Assembly (NCBI GenBank): GCA_002150815.3
Contig: NDFF03000001.1
Location: 186,001 to 250,000 of the forward strand
Length of the DNA stretch: 64,000 nt
Origin: Grammothele lineata
Lineage: Eukaryota > Basidiomycota > Agaricomycetes > Polyporales > Polyporaceae
Direction: 5' to 3'
Shown here: piece after piece, positions 46,693 through 58,009 of the stretch
Layout of the letters: each line of letters starts with the position of its first letter
How positions within the stretch are numbered: position 1 is the stretch's first letter
The notes under the pieces: generated by a model
Databases searched by the model: none
The model's input: the letters and a program-made list of their open reading frames with translations, nothing else
Told to the model about the DNA's origin: nothing
Translations under genes and position numbers: made by a program

Positions 46693-48016
46693 ATGGCCGT
46701 GCGTCGGAATGTACCCCCACCGCCAGCAGTGTATACGCCGCGAGCATCCCTTGGACAAGAGTCATGCTCTGCCGTTGACTCGCTCCTCAAACAGCTCAAG
46801 ACATGTTCGCGCAGGTTACAGGCGGCCCTTGCCAGTCACCGTGCGGAACTACAGATTCTAGAGCGGCTGTACTACAAAGGCAAGAACCAACACAGGACAG
46901 CCATATTCTGGCGACATGTTGCGGATATGAGGAGGTTTGGAGGAAGGCTGGATGAGACACACATAGACGATGTCGTGGAGAGCCTCCGGCTGTCATTCTG
47001 GGGAAACCCTTCTCAGCGGACGTGAGTCCTGGTTCTACCCTTAAATATCCTCAGCAATCACCAAACCAGCGACGTCAGGACAAAGATGTTGAAGGGTCCA
47101 TGGTCGCATTACCCTGATGCGAAGCCGCTTGTGTTCGTCCTGGAGAGATGCACCGCCTGTTGCATGCTAATAGGCAAAGTTCGTCGTGTGCATTCTCATC
47201 TACCTGCAATTGTTGATGAAAGTGGCGTAGACTCATGAACGACTCTTGAATGCCTTCGAGTAAGTTTTAGCAACGCTTATCCATGCTACCTGCTTACATG
47301 AGCGAGCAGCTCGTTGACTCTGATGATGCAAACCGCCTCATTCCTCCAATTGATCCTCACGCTGACTGCCATCGCTTCGCGTTTGAGCGCCATCTTGTCA
47401 GAAATTAAGGCTGCTCTTGAGACGGCCTCGGATGCGAGCTACATTGCTTTGACAGCGCTATTTGTATGTTCACTTCAATCTTCCGACGAATTAAGAGGCA
47501 ACTCAAGGTAGGGCAAGCCGTCCGACTCGCAGGCAGTGAAAATTATGACACAACGGAAGATGTTGGGGCCGAAATTTGCGCCTATACCCGTGCGTCCTAC
47601 CGTGCAAATACGCGAGGATTCTGTTCTGGTGACAACTCTTCGAGACATTCACGATGAAGACCTCGGGGACGCACTGGTTCGTCCAACAACAATCTTCGAG
47701 TCGGATCCTCCATGCGGTACTGGAGAAACGCCTTCAGTCATTGCGGAAGAAGTGTTTGATGTCACTACGTACACACTCTCGAGCGAGATTCAGGTCACAC
47801 AGCCAACTGGTGGGCATATTATAGGCTCTCATAAACCGAAGGCAGTTATGACTAAGATGTCCTGCAGTTGTGCCCTCTTCCACGAAGAATGACACCATCT
47901 CGCCGCGGAAATCTATTAGTACTGTGCCGAAACGGAAGAAGGGCAATGCTGAGCCGATCAAGCCCGCCAAAAAGAAAAAGAAGAGAGATGAGATTGACGA
48001 CATCTTCGGTTTTTGA
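46693..48016 (+). CDS. Nepro/Rmp1-like nucleolar protein (DUF4477-like)
   Basis: Protein of 355 aa. Exons are 46693..47021, 47070..47178, 47231..47259, 47310..47463, 47512..47809 and 47868..48016. The N-terminal helical part contains ILERLYYKGKNQHRTAIFWR, which resembles the Nepro/Rmp1 family linked to RNase MRP and rRNA processing. The C-terminus ends with a Lys run followed by RDEIDDIFGF, a tail seen in small nucleolar proteins. Splice sites were chosen by frame: the last intron (GTGGGC to CTGCAG, with ATGACTAA as branch site) restores the basic C-terminus, whereas reading through it would stop early. Family assignment is by pattern only. It is divergent from AP-1 beta across 211 bp. Confidence 0.65.
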
Positions 48017-48159
48017 GCTGTGCTGGAATACATATTGTAACTGGCTAACGAATTTGCATGCGTTCTTGCTGCTCATGTCTTGTAAATCAATATTGTAATG
48101 TGATATACGCGGATATGTATGTACAGCTCCACGGATCTTGGACTACAACGACCACCTAT

Positions 48160-49866
48160 TTAGAATGTGGGCCGGGTCCAGCCAGACGAGCCAAACCAGG
48201 TACCCTTAACCTATTCACGGAGTGAGAGACAGTTCACCAATAGCTAGAAATTCGACTTACCATGTAGTTCCAGTAGACGTAAGGGAAAAAGTCCTTCTTG
48301 AGGTAGTAGTAAGGCAAGCGCGGAATGGCTTGATCGCCCAAGTAGCTGCTGAACGATTCCTTGGGCTCCAGGCCGTACTTAAACTCAGCTAACATCAGCT
48401 TGCCATAGCCGGTGAGGAGCTGATTTTAAGTTGTCAGCGTCACAAAAGATGGTAGATTGATTCGAACGTCATGACACGTACGGGGCAGCTAGTGTAGCCA
48501 TCGTACGCCGCACCGCCGGCAACCTTGCCAGTGTCGACAACAGAGAACAGGTTCTCAACCAAGACGGGGGTTTGCGCCGTGATGGCAGCGGCGGTCTTGC
48601 TCGTAGGCAGGCTCGAGCAGTCGCCTAGCGCCCACACATTGCCGTAGTCCGGGTTCGTGTGACGCAAGGTCCCCTGGTCGACAGCCACCCACCCCGCCTG
48701 GTCGGCGATAGGCGAGCCCTTGATGGAATCAAGAGGTCCCATGGGCGGAGAGACATGAAGAAGAGTGTAGTCGACGTCAACGGACCCGTCAGCAGTCTTG
48801 AACGTCGCCTTGTGGGCTTCCGGGTTGACGCTAATTAGGTTGTGCCCGAAGGACGCGCCAACGCCACGCTCAATACGGAGGTTATTGAGTGCGTCCGAGT
48901 ATTTCTTGACGCTGAACATGGACGGCATGCCGGTGTAGAAATCGACGGAGATCGTGTCGCCACGGCCCGTGCGCTGGAACCGGTCCCAGGCCATCCACAT
49001 GATCTTCTGGGGAGCTATGCATACAACGGTTGTTTGAACAGGACTACGAAACGCCTACATTTTTGATACCCACCTCCAGCACATTTGATGACACCAGCAG
49101 GTTGGGTGAAGATGGCCTTGCCCGAGCGAAGCGCGTCGATGTCTCTCCACGCCTTGTCCGCAGTGTTATACGAGTAAATCGAGGACACGCCAGAGCTGGG
49201 GTCCGCAAGAGCTTTCTCAAGGCCAGGGATGGAAGACCAGTTGATCTGCAGTCCGGTCGCGACGACGAGGGACTCATAGGCAATCTTGCGACCAGAAGTG
49301 GTGGTGACCGAGTTAGATTTGGGCTCAAACGTCTTCACATTCTCTGCGATATGTGCGAGGTGTGAGGGGATGAGAGAATCCAGTCGCCGGCGCGTGTCCT
49401 CCTTCTGCTTCAGACCGGCGCCGACCAGCGTCCTGAGGAACGATAAGAAAACGGCGTCGCAGACTAGTGTCGCGCGAGAATGCGCTCACCATCCAGGCTA
49501 CTCGTTTCATAAGCGCGTCAAGGAGCCATCCATCAACAAGTAGTAATGCGAAAGCTGGAGAACGCGACTGCATACCTGATAGTAGTGGTACTCAGCCGCA
49601 TCAAGAATCGCAATGTCGCCCTCGTTCAAAGCCTTTCCCGCGCTCTTGAAGCGGTTGTAGATCTGGTTGGCGGCGTTCAACCCGCCGGTCCCTGCATATA
49701 TCAGGTACGACGGTCAGAACACACAGAACGCGATTGGCGGTTGGAAAGCATACGTACCAGCGCCGACAACGACTACCTTGTATTTATCCTTGAGTGCAGC
49801 GGTGCTCGCGAACCGCCTGGCGGACGCAGCGGCTTTCTTGAAACTTCTTGACCTCAGTGCGAGCAT
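48160..49866 (-). CDS. Sulfide:quinone oxidoreductase, mitochondrial
   Basis: FAD enzyme of 444 aa that oxidises sulfide and passes electrons to ubiquinone in the inner mitochondrial membrane (SQOR/Hmt2 type). Exons on the minus strand are 49866..49758, 49691..49576, 49497..49490, 49432..49074, 49014..48482, 48419..48261 and 48210..48160. The N-terminus (LALRSRSFKKAAASARRF) is a mitochondrial presequence. The dinucleotide motif VVVVGAGTGGLNAA follows. Redox cysteines lie in VIKCAGGAPQKI and YTSCPLLTGYG, and a second FAD motif in YGNVWALGDCSSLPTSKTAAA. An 8-nt exon codes most of PGW in the conserved HYYQPGWTLVGAG. The C-terminal DFFPYVYWNYM is a membrane-contact helix in this family. Confidence 0.93.
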
Positions 49867-50922
49867 TTTTTGTACCGTCCGGAATGGAGCAAAGAGCGTG
49901 TGTGCTCAGAAGCAGAGAGGGTTTGAGTTCTCAACGAGCGCAGTAAGGAGGGTATAAGACCTGGGCTAGTATTCGGAATCAAGCGAGCATTCGGAAAAGC
50001 AGACAGAGGCGCGAACGGCCGGTCACGTCATCCTCGCCGCATGCTGACCCAACTCGAGGCACGCGCGAACCACTCCGAATCCGCTCGGCGCCCACGCACA
50101 TTTCCCGTCCTCGGACACGGACATCTTCCGGCCTCCTCCGGCCCAATCTGCAGCCCGCTTGAATGAACGAAACGTCTTTCAGCTATAGCGCGGACTCACG
50201 TAGTGTCAAAGTGTATATGATGGTCGCGCGACGGCGGCGTATGGCGACACGCATCGCTCGCCCCTGGGTGCTACGCACATTGGCGCCGAACCCGTGCCAG
50301 TTAGTACTGCTTGAAAGAGCAAGTCACCATCGTAACCGACCCTCTCCCTCTTCTACCCTCCTTGCGCTCGGCGGTCTCGCCCCTTTCTCCACCTCCAAGA
50401 GCCGGTCTAGGACGAACTGCTGGCAGTTCACGGAAAGTCCTGTCCATCTCCTGTCGCGCCCTTCATCCAAGACTGCCCTCGAGTGTCAGACACGTTTGTC
50501 TTTACGCCATCGCATGTTCATTGGAGCCGACCCAGCTGTCTGAGAGTAACTGAGCCCAGCGCGGATCGACGACTGTAACTACATCTGTCTCGAGAGCTCC
50601 CACACTGCAGCGGATATAACGTTGGTTCGGTACGTCGGCCTCTTCCTCTGCATCTTCGCGCCCCTCCGTGCGGTCTTCTGACTATATCGCGTCCTTCCTG
50701 CAGCCCCCCGGTGTACTAGTCGCTCCTTCACTTCTACACCCGCTGGGCGGTTCTGGTCATTCCTTTTGCCACAACAGCAGGTCTGACAGGCATTCAACCA
50801 ACCTTTCGCTGCAACGCGCCGGACCGCAACTTCAAGTTTACGTTTACTAAACCTTCCACGGTCCGCTGTACGGCACATTTATCCACTCCGTGCGCTCCGT
50901 GCATCCAACCAAATCATATCAT
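49867..50922. promoter_or_regulatory. Divergent promoter region, SQOR / Mso1-like
   Basis: This 1056-bp stretch lies between two divergent start codons. It contains short frames of up to 126 aa with no recognisable domain. CT-rich tracts near 50335..50400 and 50640..50700 could belong to the 5' UTR of the Mso1-like gene. Confidence 0.4.
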
Positions 50923-52327
50923 ATGTCGATGTCTCTGCCCCGTCGCCCCAACGCCGGTCTGCCATCCAACCCCCGTGGCCGCTCATCGTTTGGGGGACAG
51001 CCAGAACAGTACATCCCTCCCCGGCCGCGCAGCTCTGCAAGTGAGCGGCCCCCTCCCTCGGCGTACGCCAGCCCTCCTCCGTCCCTTCCGGGCAACCCCC
51101 GAGGTCTCCGCCCTCAGCGCTCGTTTGCGAACCTCCCTCAGAACCCATCGTCGGGAAGCGTTCGCGCCCGATCTCTCGATCGCAGGGCGGAGCCCCGTCG
51201 TCAGGCATCGCAGTCTGAAGCCCCGCCTCTCCCCTCTCTGCCAGGCCTTCCTCGCGGCACGCGACCCTCTGTAGTTCAACGCGGCCGACAAGACAGCTAT
51301 GACTACGACGACAGACAGGAGAGAGGGCAGGGCCTTCCTTCCCGGGCGCCCTCTCGCGGGCCACCATCTCGTGCCCCTTCGCGTGGGCCTGCTCATTCCT
51401 CCCAGCGGTCCAGGGACTACCACCCATCTCGCAGAGGCTCAGACGCGCTCTCAGACTCTGCCTCGTCCTCGAGTGGATCGGACATGTTCGGCAGGTCGCC
51501 TGAGAGCGTGGCGTCGTCTCGGACGAGTCTTGACTCGCGCGATATGGAAGACAAGATGGAGAATGACAAGCCACCGGCAGGCTTCGGCTCGTCGCTGTGG
51601 GGTAGTCTTTCAGGCGTAGCGAGTAACCTCAGCAACTGGTACAGCGGCGCACCGTCGGCGCCGGGTGGCGATGGTACGCGGTGATATTCCTCCCCGCGTT
51701 CTGTGACACATCTTGACACCTGATGGGTTTCCTTTTTTCGTAACAGAGGAGTCGGCTCACCTCGTGCGCGTGATGAAAGCTTATTATATCGACAAGGCTC
51801 GCGGGCCCGCGGACCTGCCCGACTGGCTCTTCGACGAACGTGAGTGTGGCACACGCAGCCGTAACGCTCCCGCGCTCGAGAAGGCAACAGCTGTGCAAGC
51901 TGCTCGCACTGCGGATATCTCACGCTCTGTCACAACGATTAGGCGGGAGCGCGAGGATCCCCTGCCACCCTCGCGCCCTTCGCGCGGACTCACCGCGGCG
52001 GACCGCAAGGCCGACAGCGGCGGCGCGAGCAATAGCGGGAACCGGCGCTGGGACTACGATGGCGGCGAGGAGCACGTTACGAAGTCGATAACACGCCTCC
52101 GCCAGCTGCGCGACATGAAGCGCAGCGCGACGCTTCGCTTTGCGGACGAGGAGGACGACCGCCGCGCACCATCCCCCGAGTACGAGCCCGCGCCAGTCCC
52201 ACAACGGATGCCGACGCCGATGCGGCCGGGGGCTAGGAACGGACAGGCCGCCCCTCTGGGCGCTTCCGTCGGCGTTCGCGGGCGGCAACCGTTGGGCCTG
52301 CCGTCGGGAGTGCGCGGTCGGGTGTGA
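50923..52327 (+). CDS. Mso1-like Sec1-binding protein
   Basis: Protein of 443 aa. Exons are 50923..51673 and 51747..52327 (73-nt intron). The first 200 residues and the last 150 are low-complexity Arg/Ser/Pro/Gly, including a repeat PSRAPSRGP. The only ordered part straddles the intron: FGSSLWGSLSGVASNLSNWY, then ESAHLVRVMKAYYIDKARGP and ADLPDWLFDERE. This matches the short Sec1-binding domain of Mso1, which joins Sec1 and Sec4 at exocytic sites. The protein is therefore likely to act in vesicle fusion at the hyphal tip or bud. The assignment is by pattern, not search. Flanking regions are probably disordered and phosphorylated. Confidence 0.75.
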
Positions 52328-53981
52328 GGCAACTTAGATTGGTCGCTGGGTTCGGAGAAGGCAAAAATTCACGGAGCTCGTTCGCGGTCGGTTCTCGGCT
52401 GCAGGACGGGAGTGCCTTCTCCTTGGCTCCAGCACACGGTGATTCTTTGGTTCTTTGGCTCACGAACACTCGACGCTTCCGTACGCTTTTACTTATGCGT
52501 CTCACTTATAGCCGGCGTTTGCTTCTGCTGTGATGCATGTGCATCTGTCGGCGTAGATCATCGTCGGGTCGGTCTTTGTAACTGTTTGGTCGGTCTGGTC
52601 TAGATGGTTGGGCGGCGGAGGCTGTCCATGTCGCGTTGTCTGTCGGTCAATGCTGTGCGATCAATCACTTGTGTATACTCTCCTTGTGCTCTTAGCTATA
52701 GCGTCCCACTGTAGACGGGGACGCCGTTCTTAGTAGGGTGTGATTGACGTTATACAGAGTGATTGAATGCACCCGAAGCATTGGCTTGTCGTCTGGTGTG
52801 TGCTCCGGGCTACTGGAACCGGGACGGACGGGACCCCCACGTCAACGGGATGATGAGACGTTGTGATAGGACGTCGCCGGCGCTGCGATGCTCATTGCCT
52901 CACCAGCGTTCAACGGTGGAGCGTATCTGCATCGATGGTGGGCCACTATATGAAAGTTTGCGATGAGAGGCGTGCATTGGGGGCGCGTAAGTATCCGGAC
53001 GACTTTGGATGCTCAAAAACTGGGGAGATCTCTGATCGAGACGGCGATCATGTCTGGGGGCAAGAGTAGGCACGCGAAGGGGTTGGTGAACGTTGGACCG
53101 GGAGGAGGAACGGGTAGGAAGTATATACCAGGAGAGACGGGATTGGTCGCACGGGACGATGGGAGCCAGTGCGACGGGTCCGGCGATAAGTAGAGGGAGG
53201 TTCTACTAAGGAAGGGCGCTGCATCACGATCATGATCATGCGTGCCGTTCCTGGCAGACAGACGGGCGAGTGCACAGGCGGGCCCCAGCTCGCGCATCCG
53301 CCTAGGCGGCGGGAAGGCGTCGGGAAATGACGGTGGATGATGGAGAGTGGAGAGGAGGAACGAGGGTGGGTTGATGAACAGGAGGTGCGGTGCAGAAAGG
53401 ATTGGTATTTTTGCGTGAGAGCAGAAATAACAAGTTGTGATGACAGCAGTCGCGAGGCGTTGCGACGCCATTGGGCCTGAGCCTGCCTGACGGGATCGGT
53501 CCTGCACGGCTGCTCTGATTGGCTCGCGCGCGAAGACGGGCACGCTGGGCCACGCTCATTAGCGCTCACTTGGGCCGTCCGCTTGGGACAGCGAAGGCGA
53601 GGAAGACATCAGGATCATCTGTCGCCATGACACACTCCCATCCCCGAGACGCCCCTAGCCCTCGAATATAAGCACCCACGCGTCGCCCGCCCGTTCCGCC
53701 AACCTTTTCGTTCGCCCCTTCGTTCTTTCCCTCTCGGAGTCGAGTTGAATCTCGTCTTCCTCTCTTTCATTTTCGTTCTTCGGGGTGAGTCTGTCTTCCC
53801 TTCGTCTCTATCTCTCCCATGCCGTCCACTGACCATACCCTCCAGTTCACCTCCTTTGATAGGAACCGCTAGCTGCAAAATCCTCCTGGGAGGCCCATTT
53901 TCAACGACTAGATCGATTCACTGTCTTTTCTGTCCAAGCGACGCCCCACACCTCTACGGTTTCTAGCTCAAGACATCCACG
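52328..53981. other. Long intergenic region upstream of the cupredoxin gene
   Basis: This 1654-bp stretch lies between two genes on the plus strand. A 176-aa minus-strand frame at 53013..53543 is low-complexity and was not accepted. The final 320 bp hold a TATA-like box and a likely 5' UTR intron of the cupredoxin gene. Confidence 0.45.
53667..53845 (+). promoter_or_regulatory. Core promoter and 5' UTR intron of the cupredoxin gene
   Basis: TATAAG at 53667..53672 is followed by pyrimidine-rich sequence, typical of strong fungal promoters. A probable intron of 61 nt at 53785..53845 has GTGAGT, CACTGACC as branch site, and CTCCAG. It lies wholly before the ATG at 53982. Confidence 0.45.
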
Positions 53982-55401
53982 ATGCGTTTCTCCACCCTTT
54001 TCGCCTCTGCCCTCCTCGTCGGCGTTGCCGCCGCTGCCCCTACCAACAGCGACTGCTCCAGCGGTGACTGCAGCAGCTCCTCCTCCAAGTCCTCGTCCAG
54101 CTGCTCCGGCAGCTCCTGCGACAGCAGCAGCAGCAAGTCCTCCAGCGGCTGCTCTGGCAGCTCCTGCGACAGCTCGTCCTCGTCCTCCTCTTCCATGATG
54201 ATGGACAGCTCCTCGTCCACGATGATGATGGATAGCACCTCCTCCGCCTACAACTCCATGATGACCACCGCCATGATGGACACTTCCTCCGCGATGGCGA
54301 CTTCGACCTCGAGTGCCATGTACACCTCCGCGACGTACGGTTCCGGTAGCTCGAACTGGGGCGGCTCTGGTTACAACGACTGTGTGCAGCGTGAGTACTT
54401 TTGGGCGGCTTAATGGCTGGGCGCGGTGGATACTGATGGGTACATCGCCACATATCAGAATGCATTGCGTCCTACGGCGCTCCCCCGTCGTCCTACACCC
54501 CCACGTCGTCGTACAACAGCAATGACGGCAGTTACCACGGCTCCACGGGCACGGGTACCACCCACACCGTCATCGTCGCGCCTACCCCCGGTGTCTTCCG
54601 TTACATGCCGTTCGCGATCAACGCGTCTGTTGGCGACACTGTTCTCTACGTTTGGAACGCGAACAACCACACGGTCACCAAGTCGTCGCAGCTCGAGATC
54701 TGCAACAAGACTTCGGACGCGCCCTTCGCCTCCGGCGAGCAGAACAAGCCCTTCCAGTTCACCCAGGTCGTCAACGACACGAACCCGACGTTCTTCTACT
54801 GCGGTACCCCTGGTCACTGGTACGTGTAGTAATGCGTCATCAAGCGCTGCGTTATACTCACTCCTCGTTTAGCGAGAAGGGCATGTTCGGTGTCATCAAC
54901 CCCCCGTCCAACTTCATGGGTCCTGGTTCCGTCGCTCAGCAGATGCCCTCTGCCACGTCCAACAGCTCCGACATGGCTGCAATGATGGCATACACTAACT
55001 CGCTCACCAAGGGCAACGACGCTGCGAGCAACTGGGGTCAGAACATCGACATCTCCGGCCTCCCCGACTGGGCTAAGTCGCTCGCCCTCGAGAACGTTAT
55101 GTACACCCGTGCATTCCTCGGTGCCAACCCCGACGTTCTCCAGGCGGACGGCTCCATCAAGATGGACACTGGTGCTCCCCTCATGATCCCCACCGACATG
55201 GCGAACGTCAACAACGCTGTGGATTCGTCGTCGACTACTGGTGCCGCTAACGCTGGTTCCTCGCCCGCGTCGTCCTCGTCGGCGTCCGCTGCCCCCGCTG
55301 CCTCGACCACCGCGGCGAAGGGCAACGGCGCTGCCTCCACCGCCGCTTCCAGCGCGCTTCTCGGTGTTGCTGCCCTTGCGGCCGCCGTCCTCGCGTTCTA
55401 A
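53982..55401 (+). CDS. GPI-anchored cupredoxin with Cys- and Met-rich N-terminus
   Basis: Surface copper protein of 432 aa. Exons are 53982..54390, 54459..54819 and 54873..55401. The signal peptide is MRFSTLFASALLVGVAAAAP. Residues 24-60 hold a repeated Ser/Cys unit (CSGSSCD twice), and residues 70-110 are Ser/Met-rich (MMMDSSSS, TMMMDSTS). The plastocyanin-like cupredoxin domain (about residues 172-265) has all four type 1 copper ligands: His207 in NNHTVTK, Cys251 and His256 in FFYCGTPGHC, and Met261 in EKGMFG. The Ser/Ala-rich end with a terminal hydrophobic stretch (ALLGVAALAAAVLAF) is a GPI signal. It is likely at the plasma membrane or wall, handling copper or electrons. Confidence 0.9.
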
Positions 55402-56309
55402 GCGCATCCTCATCGCTCTCCATCTCAATCGAAGTTGTTGTGTATATCCTCGGACTCTGGCGCCTCCTCCTCTATAGCCATAGCTCTTTTTCGGACTATT
55501 GAGGCCCCCTAACGCATTGTAGATCCTTCACGCTACGATACCACTTCACGAAGGTGTTTTAAGTTGTTGTGCGCGCACGGACTTGATCTCGGACACTTTC
55601 TAGCTCTACACTCCCACTCGATTTGCATGCTGTCGTCGTGATTCCCTTTTTTACTTACCTTACACTTCCCGCTTGCGAGGAAAAGGTCCCACACCCCCTC
55701 CCCACACGCATTAGGCAGCCGCTGGTTAGTAGGAATACAATCAGGTCTGACGCCCCATTGATATTGCGTGCTCTACAAACGCGAGACATCCTTTAGCACG
55801 TAACTGATGTGCAAACCAGTCTGCTCGTCTTGGTCTCGGATACTGATGTAGGTTGTCTAGATCTGAAATCCCCTCAGCGGATCAACTCGCAGTAATCGAG
55901 GTTGCCGAGGCAGTTGTTGGGTTCGGTGTTTTCGGCCTTTGGACTGTTCTTGGCAACGCCCCTGCGAAAGGCCACGCTCGTGACTCTACGATGTCGTACA
56001 TGCGTATTATGTCACTTCACCGTGCGCGCACATTCGAATGATCACAAGATGTCGGAGCTCATGTACATCCCACCTAACAACTATCACCCGCTAAGGCCGT
56101 TTACGGCCCTGCGAAGCGGATAAGAAACAAGTTCCATGCGTGCAGTGCATTGTACGCAGTGGAGTGTTGAAGTTTGAGTCAAGGTCGAACGTCACGGCAT
56201 CCAAATAGTCATCCTTAAGCGCAGCTACGAAACCATACATTCTTTCCGTCATTCGTACACTTCTTACATGTTCATGCAAAGGCGTATTGCAGTAGTTCAA
56301 CGAGTACGA
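55402..56309. other. Convergent intergenic region
   Basis: This 908-bp stretch lies between the stop codons of the cupredoxin and O-methyltransferase genes. The first part is T-rich, as expected of the 3' UTR of an abundant transcript. No other feature seen. Confidence 0.4.
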
Positions 56310-57188
56310 TCAGAGGCGAATGGCATAGAGGAAGCCGTCCCAGCCCTTCTCGCCGACGGTGGCGATGGTCGTGGCATCAACATTCTTGTCCGCCTTGAGA
56401 TACTCGAGCAGCTTTCGAGTGCCGAGCGTGCCCGACTCGTTGTTCTCCGGATCAGAAACGCGGCCGTGACGAACAACATTGTCAACGATCTGACACAAGA
56501 CAAAGCGAACACGGTGAGGATCTGACATGCTATGGGTGCGGGGCGCACTCACGATGATGCCGCCCTTGCGAACGAGGCGCTCAGCCTCAAGGAAGTAGTT
56601 CAGGTTGTTCTCCTTGTCAGCGTCAATGAACGCGAGATCGAACTGCGGCTCAGAAGGGAGCTTCGCGAGGGTTTCGATAGCGGGGGCGAGCATGATCTTG
56701 ACCTTGGAGGACAGGCCTGCGAAATCGATGTTCTCTTGCGCGACCTGAAGGCGAAGCGAGCAGCTTTAGTGGATGGCCCTGAGTGCATAAGCGCGAAAAG
56801 GTCCCGACCTTAGCGTGCTTCTCATCAACCTCGCAGGTGATGAGCTCTCCGCCCTCTTGAATCGCCCGGGCCAGCCAGATGGTAGAGTACCTAACTAGTC
56901 AAGTACGGTAGGGCCGACGTAACACTGGAGGGCTCACCCTCCGAGAGTGCCGACCTCAAGGATGCGCTTGGCGCCAATCGCCCGGGCGTGGAGGTTGAGA
57001 AACTTGCCCTGCGCGGTGCTGACAGCGATCTCAGGGAGACCGCTGTCGACGCTGTGCTTGAGTGCGTGCTCGAGCGCGTCGTCGCGAGGGATGAGGAAGC
57101 TGTTGTGATATACATCGGAGCGCTGCCAGAGGGGCGTCATCTCGTTGGCGGCGCGTTGCCAGAGGGGCTTCTCGTCGTTGGCCGGCAT
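56310..57188 (-). CDS. O-methyltransferase, caffeoyl-CoA/catechol type (family 3)
   Basis: SAM-dependent O-methyltransferase of 234 aa. Exons on the minus strand are 57188..56938, 56890..56809, 56744..56553 and 56489..56310. The SAM-binding motif is RILEVGTLGGYSTIWLA (about residues 74-90), followed by the acidic ELITCEVDEKHAK. The metal-binding and catalytic signature is FDLAFIDADKENN and GGIIIVDNVVRHG. These are features of the cation-dependent enzymes that methylate catechols and similar diols. The closing motif GWDGFLYAIRL is also family-like. The protein has no targeting signal, so it is cytosolic. Its substrate is unknown; in a wood- or litter-decaying fungus a lignin-derived phenol would be plausible, which is inference. 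Confidence 0.92.
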
Positions 57189-58009
57189 GGTGTTACGAGG
57201 AGAGATGTGTCTGCTGGGTTATCAGATGTGGGGGTCCGAGAGGGTACTGTGGTATCATTTATGCGAGATACCCCGCCTTTTATCTGTGTGCGGCCTGTAA
57301 GGCTAGATCCGACTCATTATCACTTCGAGTGAGGTCCCTGAACTAAGTCAGCGACGGGGCCGAACCTGAGGACCTTCGCAGTTCTCGGTGGGCGTCGCGA
57401 TCACAGGCCTTGTAAGCATGCAGAGTGCTGGGACACTCGAAGGCTGCGGATTATTGAGGAATCCTACTACGCAGCTGAAGCTGCCGACGTACTGAGTCGC
57501 TCGTCATCGGAATGTGACAATTCAGTCCGTTCATAATTGTGGGGCAGTAGGGACATGTGGCACAACCGACCTATGTGGGGACCATCATATATGGTAGGTC
57601 ATCTCGATTCAACTCGCCTAGTATGCAACGACGTCTGCCTCCGTGATAGACCCACCGTACGCGATTGTCGGCGTAGTTTTGGACTATTACGTAGAAAGCT
57701 AGCAGGCTGGAGGATCGCGGGTATATATAGACGAAACGATAGCCGGGAATTTCCACCTTGCTCATTTGAGGGCAGAAGTGTGATCAAACTTCAAAGGGGT
57801 CCTTGAGCTGAGCTTGATTCGGGCGATGGGCGTTTAATGACACGTGACGTTCTCCTCACGTGATATATAGTCTCACGGCGCGCGCGTTGTTTATCGTGGA
57901 TGACGCGTGGGAACGGGACGCGCCGTGTCCTGAACACCAACTACATCCACCTGCCCGACCCCGCGCCGTGCTCCCCCTTCCGCGCGCCTTCCTCGCTTTC
58001 CCACCTATC
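57189..58009. promoter_or_regulatory. Divergent promoter region, O-methyltransferase / Src1-like
   Basis: This 821-bp stretch lies between two divergent start codons. Near the Src1 side it has two CACGTGA motifs and a TATATA run (separate entry). Another TATATATAG lies at about 57722..57730. No credible ORF. Confidence 0.45.
57841..57869 (+). promoter_or_regulatory. Paired CACGTG boxes with TATA-like run
   Basis: CACGTG at 57841..57846 and 57857..57862, both followed by A, then ATATATAG directly after the second one. The pair lies about 150 bp before the ATG of the Src1-like gene. CACGTG is the site of bHLH factors such as Cbf1. Confidence 0.45.

Noticed and set aside
53013..53543. 176-aa minus-strand frame upstream of the cupredoxin gene
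   Set aside because: Pro/Ser-rich with no motif, no credible introns and no neighbour logic. Likely chance.
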